From NCBI RefSeq assembly GCF_900142365.1, contig NZ_FRAP01000017.1:62001-126000 (forward strand): a DNA stretch of 64,000 nt. The letters run 5' to 3'. Source of the stretch: Pseudonocardia thermophila (GTDB taxonomy: Bacteria; Actinomycetota; Actinomycetes; Mycobacteriales; Pseudonocardiaceae). The position numbers were made by a program, and so were the translations under genes. This document shows, piece by piece, positions 60,713 to 64,000 of the stretch; position 1 is the stretch's first letter; each line of letters begins with the position of its first letter. Below the pieces are notes generated by a model. The model saw only the letters and a list, made by a program, of their open reading frames with translations. It searched no databases and was not told the origin of the DNA.

Positions 60713-61722
60713 CGGCGACCGGGAGCCGGCCGGAGCGGACCGTCCCGGTGCCCGACGAGCTGCGGGCCGCCGCGCGGAAGGTGTCGAACTGGGGCCGGTG
60801 GGGACCGGACGACGAGCTCGGCACACTCAACCACATCACGCCCGCGCACGTCGCGCGCGCCACGGCGCTGGCCCGACGGGGCGCGGTCTTCTCGCTGAGC
60901 GTCCCGTTCGACGCCGACGGCCCGCAGGGTGCGCACGGGTACCGGCGCAACCCCGTCCACCTGATGACGCTCGACGGCGGCGACCACGACGTGGCCGAGC
61001 GGCTCGGCGGCTGGGGCGGGGAGGCGGAACGCCAGGTCAGCGAGCTGTGGCGGGGCCCGATGCGGTTCAACGACGACTTCATCATGATGCCGCTGCAGTG
61101 CGCGACCCAGTGGGACGCGCTCGCCCACGTCTACTACGAGGACCGGCTCTACAACGACCGGCCGGCCGGCACGGTCACCAGTTTCGGCGCCACTCGCAAC
61201 GGCATCGACAAGGTCGCCGCCCGCGGCATGGTCGTCGGCCGCGGGGTGCTGCTGGACGTCGTCGCCCACCGCGGCGCCACGCACCTGGAGGCCGGCGCGG
61301 TGATCGGGCCCGAGGAGCTGGAGGCCGTCGCGGCGGCGCAGGGCGTGGACGTCGGCACCGGCGACATCCTGCTCGTGCGGACCGGGTGGTGGCAGTACTT
61401 CCGCTCGACCGGCGGCTCGGGGGCCGGGGGACCCGGGATCAGCTGGCGCTGCGCGGAGTGGCTGCATGAACGCGAGGTCGCGGCGATCGCGGCGGACAAC
61501 CTGGCGCTGGAGACGAGCACCAAGGAGTTCCCCGGCGTGACGCTGCCGTTCCACATGCTCGCGCTGCGCGACATGGGGATGCTCCTGGGCGAGATGTGGG
61601 ACCTGGAGACCCTGGCCCACGACTGCGCCGAGGACGGGGTCTACGAGTTCCTGCTCGTCGCCCAGCCCCTGCTGATCACCGGCGCCGTGGGCTCGCCGAT
61701 CAATCCTCTCGCCATCAAGTAG
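60709..61722 (+). CDS. cyclase-family metal-dependent hydrolase
   Basis: 337 residues, the longer type of cyclase. KVSNWGRWGPDDELGTLNHI at the start and the metal motif region CATQWDALAHVYYED, which corresponds to HxGTHxDxxxH of short members with the first His replaced by Cys. EAVAAAQGVDVGTGDILLVRTGWW is a family hallmark. Probably opens a cyclic beta-diketone-like or lactone ring. GTG at 60709 overlaps the SDR stop. Different subgroup from the cyclase at 16836. Confidence 0.88.
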   Translation: MTATGSRPERTVPVPDELRAAARKVSNWGRWGPDDELGTLNHITPAHVARATALARRGAVFSLSVPFDADGPQGAHGYRRNPVHLMTLDGGDHDVAERLGGWGGEAERQVSELWRGPMRFNDDFIMMPLQCATQWDALAHVYYEDRLYNDRPAGTVTSFGATRNGIDKVAARGMVVGRGVLLDVVAHRGATHLEAGAVIGPEELEAVAAAQGVDVGTGDILLVRTGWWQYFRSTGGSGAGGPGISWRCAEWLHEREVAAIAADNLALETSTKEFPGVTLPFHMLALRDMGMLLGEMWDLETLAHDCAEDGVYEFLLVAQPLLITGAVGSPINPLAIK

Positions 61723-61736
61723 GACCAGGAGCAGCT

Positions 61737-63431
61737 GTGGACGTGAGCCACGACCAGGATCGCCCGGGGCCCGGCGGCCTCTGGGACGTCGTCGTCATCG
61801 GGGCCGGGTTCTCCGGCCTGTACCTGCTGCACCGGGCCCGCGAGCTGGGACTGCGGACCCGCGTGTACGAGGCGGCGCCGGACGTGGGCGGTGTGTGGTA
61901 CTGGAACCGCTACCCGGGCGCGCGGTGCGACACCGAGAGCATGTACTACTCCTACTCCTTCTCCCCGGAGCTGGAGCAGGAGTGGCCGCTGGAGGAGCGC
62001 TACCCCAGCCAGGAGAAGAACCTCGCGTACCTGCGGCACGTCACCGACCGGTTCGACCTGCGCCGCGACATCGTGTTCGAGACCCGGATCAGCGGCGCGG
62101 TGTGGGACGACGAGGAGCACGTCTGGACGGTGCGGACCGACACCGGTGACGAGGTGCGGACCCGGTACCTGGTGACCGCGGTCGGGTGCCTGTCGACGCC
62201 GAGCAAGCCACGGTTCGAGGGCCTCGAGGAGTTCACCGGCGAGCTGCTGTACACCAGCGAGTGGCCGGAAGACGCCGACCTGACCGGGAAGCGGGTGGGG
62301 GTGATCGGCACCGGCTCCACCGGGATCCAGAGCATCCCGGAGATCGCCAGGATCGCCGCGCACGTGACGGTGTTCCAGCGGACGCCGCAGTACACCCTGC
62401 CCGCCAACAACCACCGGCTCGATCCCGACTTCGTCAAGGACCTGAAGACCCGGTACCGGGAGATCCGGGAGCGCTGCCGGCACTCGGCTGCCGGTACACC
62501 GTACCCGGTGCCGACCCGGTCCGCCCTGGAGGTGCCGGAGGAGGAGCGGATCGCGGCGTTCGAGCAGGCGTGGGAGCGCGGCGGCGGACGGCTCCTGGGG
62601 ACCTACACCGACATCCTCGTCGACGAGGCCGCCAACGAGACCGTCGCCGAGTTCGTGCGGCGCAAGATCCGCGAGATCGTGAAGGACCCACGGACAGCGG
62701 AGCTGCTCACCCCGACGACGTACCCGATCGGCACCAAGCGGATCCCGCTGGACAGCGGGTACTACGAGACGTTCAACCGGGAGAACGTCTCCCTCGTCGA
62801 CCTGCGGCGGACCCCGATCGAGCGGTTCACCCCGCGCGGCATCCGGACGAGCGAGACCGAGGTGGAGCTGGACGCGGTCGTGTTCGCCACCGGGTTCGAC
62901 GCGATCACCGGCAGCCTGCTGGCGATCGACCCGGTCGGCCGCGACGGGCTGACCCTGCAGGAGAAGTGGGCGAAGGGACCGCTCACCTACCTCGGGATCG
63001 CCACGGCCGGTTTCCCGAACCTCTTCATGATCACCGGGCCCGGGAGCCCCTCGGTCCTCACGAACATGCCCACCGCCATCGAGCAGCACGTGGACTGGGT
63101 GATCGACTGCCTCGCGCACCTGGAGAAGAACGGCATCGCGGTGATCGAGGCCGGGGCGCGGGCCGAGGAGCGCTGGACCGACCACGTCGGCGAGGTCGCC
63201 TCCCGGACCCTCTACCCGATGGCCGCATCGTGGTACGTCGGGGCGAACATCGACGGGAAGCCCCGGTCGTTCATGCCCTACGCCGGCGGCCTCGGCCGGT
63301 TCCGCAAGATCTGCGACGCGGTCGCCGCGGGCGGTTACCCCGGGTTCCGCCTGGGGGACCGCGAGACCGAGGTGGACATCGACTTCGGCGCGTTCACTCC
63401 CGACATCCCGACGGGAGTGCCCCAGCCCTGA
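61737..63431 (+). CDS. Baeyer-Villiger-like flavin monooxygenase with altered fingerprint
   Basis: 564 residues, the size of cyclohexanone-type monooxygenases. FAD motif VIGAGFSGLYLL, GGVWYWNRYPGARCDTESMY, and second NADPH motif VIGTGSTGIQ. The fingerprint between them reads FTGELLYTSEWPED: the His of FxGxxxHxxxWP is Tyr. A second clue to the subgroup is the C-terminal SWYVGANIDGKPRSFMPYAGG, typical of steroid- or cyclic ketone monooxygenases. GTG at 61737 has CCAGGAG 5 bases upstream. Last gene of the operon; its end overlaps the convergent gene by 38 bases. Confidence 0.92.
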   Translation: MDVSHDQDRPGPGGLWDVVVIGAGFSGLYLLHRARELGLRTRVYEAAPDVGGVWYWNRYPGARCDTESMYYSYSFSPELEQEWPLEERYPSQEKNLAYLRHVTDRFDLRRDIVFETRISGAVWDDEEHVWTVRTDTGDEVRTRYLVTAVGCLSTPSKPRFEGLEEFTGELLYTSEWPEDADLTGKRVGVIGTGSTGIQSIPEIARIAAHVTVFQRTPQYTLPANNHRLDPDFVKDLKTRYREIRERCRHSAAGTPYPVPTRSALEVPEEERIAAFEQAWERGGGRLLGTYTDILVDEAANETVAEFVRRKIREIVKDPRTAELLTPTTYPIGTKRIPLDSGYYETFNRENVSLVDLRRTPIERFTPRGIRTSETEVELDAVVFATGFDAITGSLLAIDPVGRDGLTLQEKWAKGPLTYLGIATAGFPNLFMITGPGSPSVLTNMPTAIEQHVDWVIDCLAHLEKNGIAVIEAGARAEERWTDHVGEVASRTLYPMAASWYVGANIDGKPRSFMPYAGGLGRFRKICDAVAAGGYPGFRLGDRETEVDIDFGAFTPDIPTGVPQP

Positions 63432-64000
63432 GCCGGACCGGCTCGATCACCTCACGGCCGACCGCGGCGAGCTGGCCGACCAGCTCGTCCGCGGTCTCCC
63501 AGGCGAACGCGACCGAAACGAGGTTGACCCTGCTCGCGAGGAGTTCCTGGACCTCGGCGAGCACGGCGGCGCCACCCGCGGGCGCTGCGGGACCGGCCGG
63601 CCCCGTGCCGCCGTGGTGCACCCGGGCGATCGTGCGCGCCCCGAGACCGCCTGCGGACCAGCTGACCTCCTGCCGGAACCACAGCCGCTGCGGGTCCCGC
63701 CCCGCCGCCCGCACCTCGCGGCGGATCCGGTCGAAGACCCGCAGCGCCTCGGCACGGTCGATCGCCATGGGCAGCCAGCCGTCCCCGTGCAGGGCGATCC
63801 GCTGCACCACTCGCGGCCCGGTGCCGCCCACCAGGATCGGCGGGTGCGGGCGCTGCAGCGGCCGGGGGGCGAAGCACACGTCCGAGAACGACACGTACCG
63901 ACCGGCGAACGACGGGTCGTCGGACGTCCACAGCTCGACGAGGGCCGCCAGGTACTCGTCCGTGATCGCGCCGCGCTCGGCGAAGGGGTAGCCGAGCCGG
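63394..64000 (-). CDS. LLM-class (F420-type) oxidoreductase, 5' end outside the window
   Basis: About 200 C-terminal residues are present; the frame runs to the window edge and lacks its start. Reading inward: RLGYPFAERGAITDEYLAAL, LWTSDDPSFAGRYVSFSD, PRPLQRPHPPILVGGTGPRV and ALHGDGWLPM, all typical of luciferase-like flavin/F420-dependent enzymes. It may oxidise a secondary alcohol or reduce an unsaturated ring compound. It converges on the monooxygenase, with overlapping 3' ends. Confidence 0.9.
   Translation of the reverse strand, partial: RLGYPFAERGAITDEYLAALVELWTSDDPSFAGRYVSFSDVCFAPRPLQRPHPPILVGGTGPRVVQRIALHGDGWLPMAIDRAEALRVFDRIRREVRAAGRDPQRLWFRQEVSWSAGGLGARTIARVHHGGTGPAGPAAPAGGAAVLAEVQELLASRVNLVSVAFAWETADELVGQLAAVGREVIEPVRLRAGALPSGCRE

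Overview
The window is about 64 kb of very GC-rich DNA. Genes are tightly packed, many GTG starts are used, and stop/start codons often overlap as ATGA or GTGA. Together with Tat/lipoprotein-type binding proteins, a GerW-family protein, DUF1876 and DUF1918 proteins and several CoA-dependent degradation enzymes, this points to an actinobacterium, plausibly a Pseudonocardia/Amycolatopsis-like genus (inference from gene content only). It reads as an accessory, catabolic part of the chromosome. I found no rRNA, tRNA or CRISPR array, and no recognisable DNA-binding transcription factor.

Left part, all on + strand. 144-8117 is one operon: a split transketolase (two subunits), an M24 creatinase-like hydrolase, a ribose-type ABC importer (binding protein, double ATPase, permease) and a 3-hydroxyisobutyrate-dehydrogenase-like reductase; it looks like uptake and breakdown of a sugar-like compound. 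8461-21976 is a second, longer operon: a dipeptide-type ABC importer (five components) interleaved and followed by an alpha/beta hydrolase, an amidohydrolase without the usual HxH, a cytidine-deaminase-fold enzyme, a creatininase-family amidohydrolase, a kynurenine-formamidase-like cyclase, a gamma-glutamyltransferase, a second amidohydrolase and an aldehyde dehydrogenase. 22070-25313 adds a class V aminotransferase-fold enzyme and a copper amine oxidase. The second and third units carry the same unusual promoter architecture, two GGATCC-centred palindromes two helical turns apart, so they are probably controlled together. The enzyme set suggests import and stepwise opening of a nitrogen-containing cyclic or gamma-glutamylated amine; the substrate cannot be named from sequence.

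Middle part. 25554-28333 holds single genes separated by clear stem-loop terminators: a peptidoglycan-binding protein, an acyl-CoA dehydrogenase and a GerW-family protein. 28334-29180 has no convincing gene but contains repeats and possible coding debris. 29181-37435 is a stress/dormancy-like island: alcohol dehydrogenase, acyltransferase, P2-type cation ATPase, phosphoribosyltransferase, DUF1876, GAF-like protein, site-2 protease with CBS domains, and DUF1918. Several of these families are members of the mycobacterial DosR hypoxia regulon. 37649-39456 is a scar: a truncated flavin reductase next to a broken IS110-type transposase with a structured non-coding left flank.

Right part. 39565-47384 (minus strand) carries a TAXI-type TRAP transporter, an orphan family 5 binding protein, two short-chain dehydrogenases and a Baeyer-Villiger-type flavin monooxygenase. 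47537-49480 (+) has an MFS transporter and an NTF2-like protein; 49554-51047 (-) an aldehyde dehydrogenase; 51360-63431 (+) a long operon with a DUF35/thiolase pair, CoA transferase, KstD-like flavoprotein, two enoyl-CoA hydratases, acyl-CoA synthetase, CoxG-like protein, SDR, cyclase and a second monooxygenase. A partial LLM/F420-type oxidoreductase runs off the right edge. The two divergent promoter regions of this section share a GTTCC-N7-GGAAC-type operator, so the whole block appears to be one regulon for degrading an alicyclic or terpenoid/steroid-like compound by ketone formation, Baeyer-Villiger oxidation, CoA activation and beta-oxidation.
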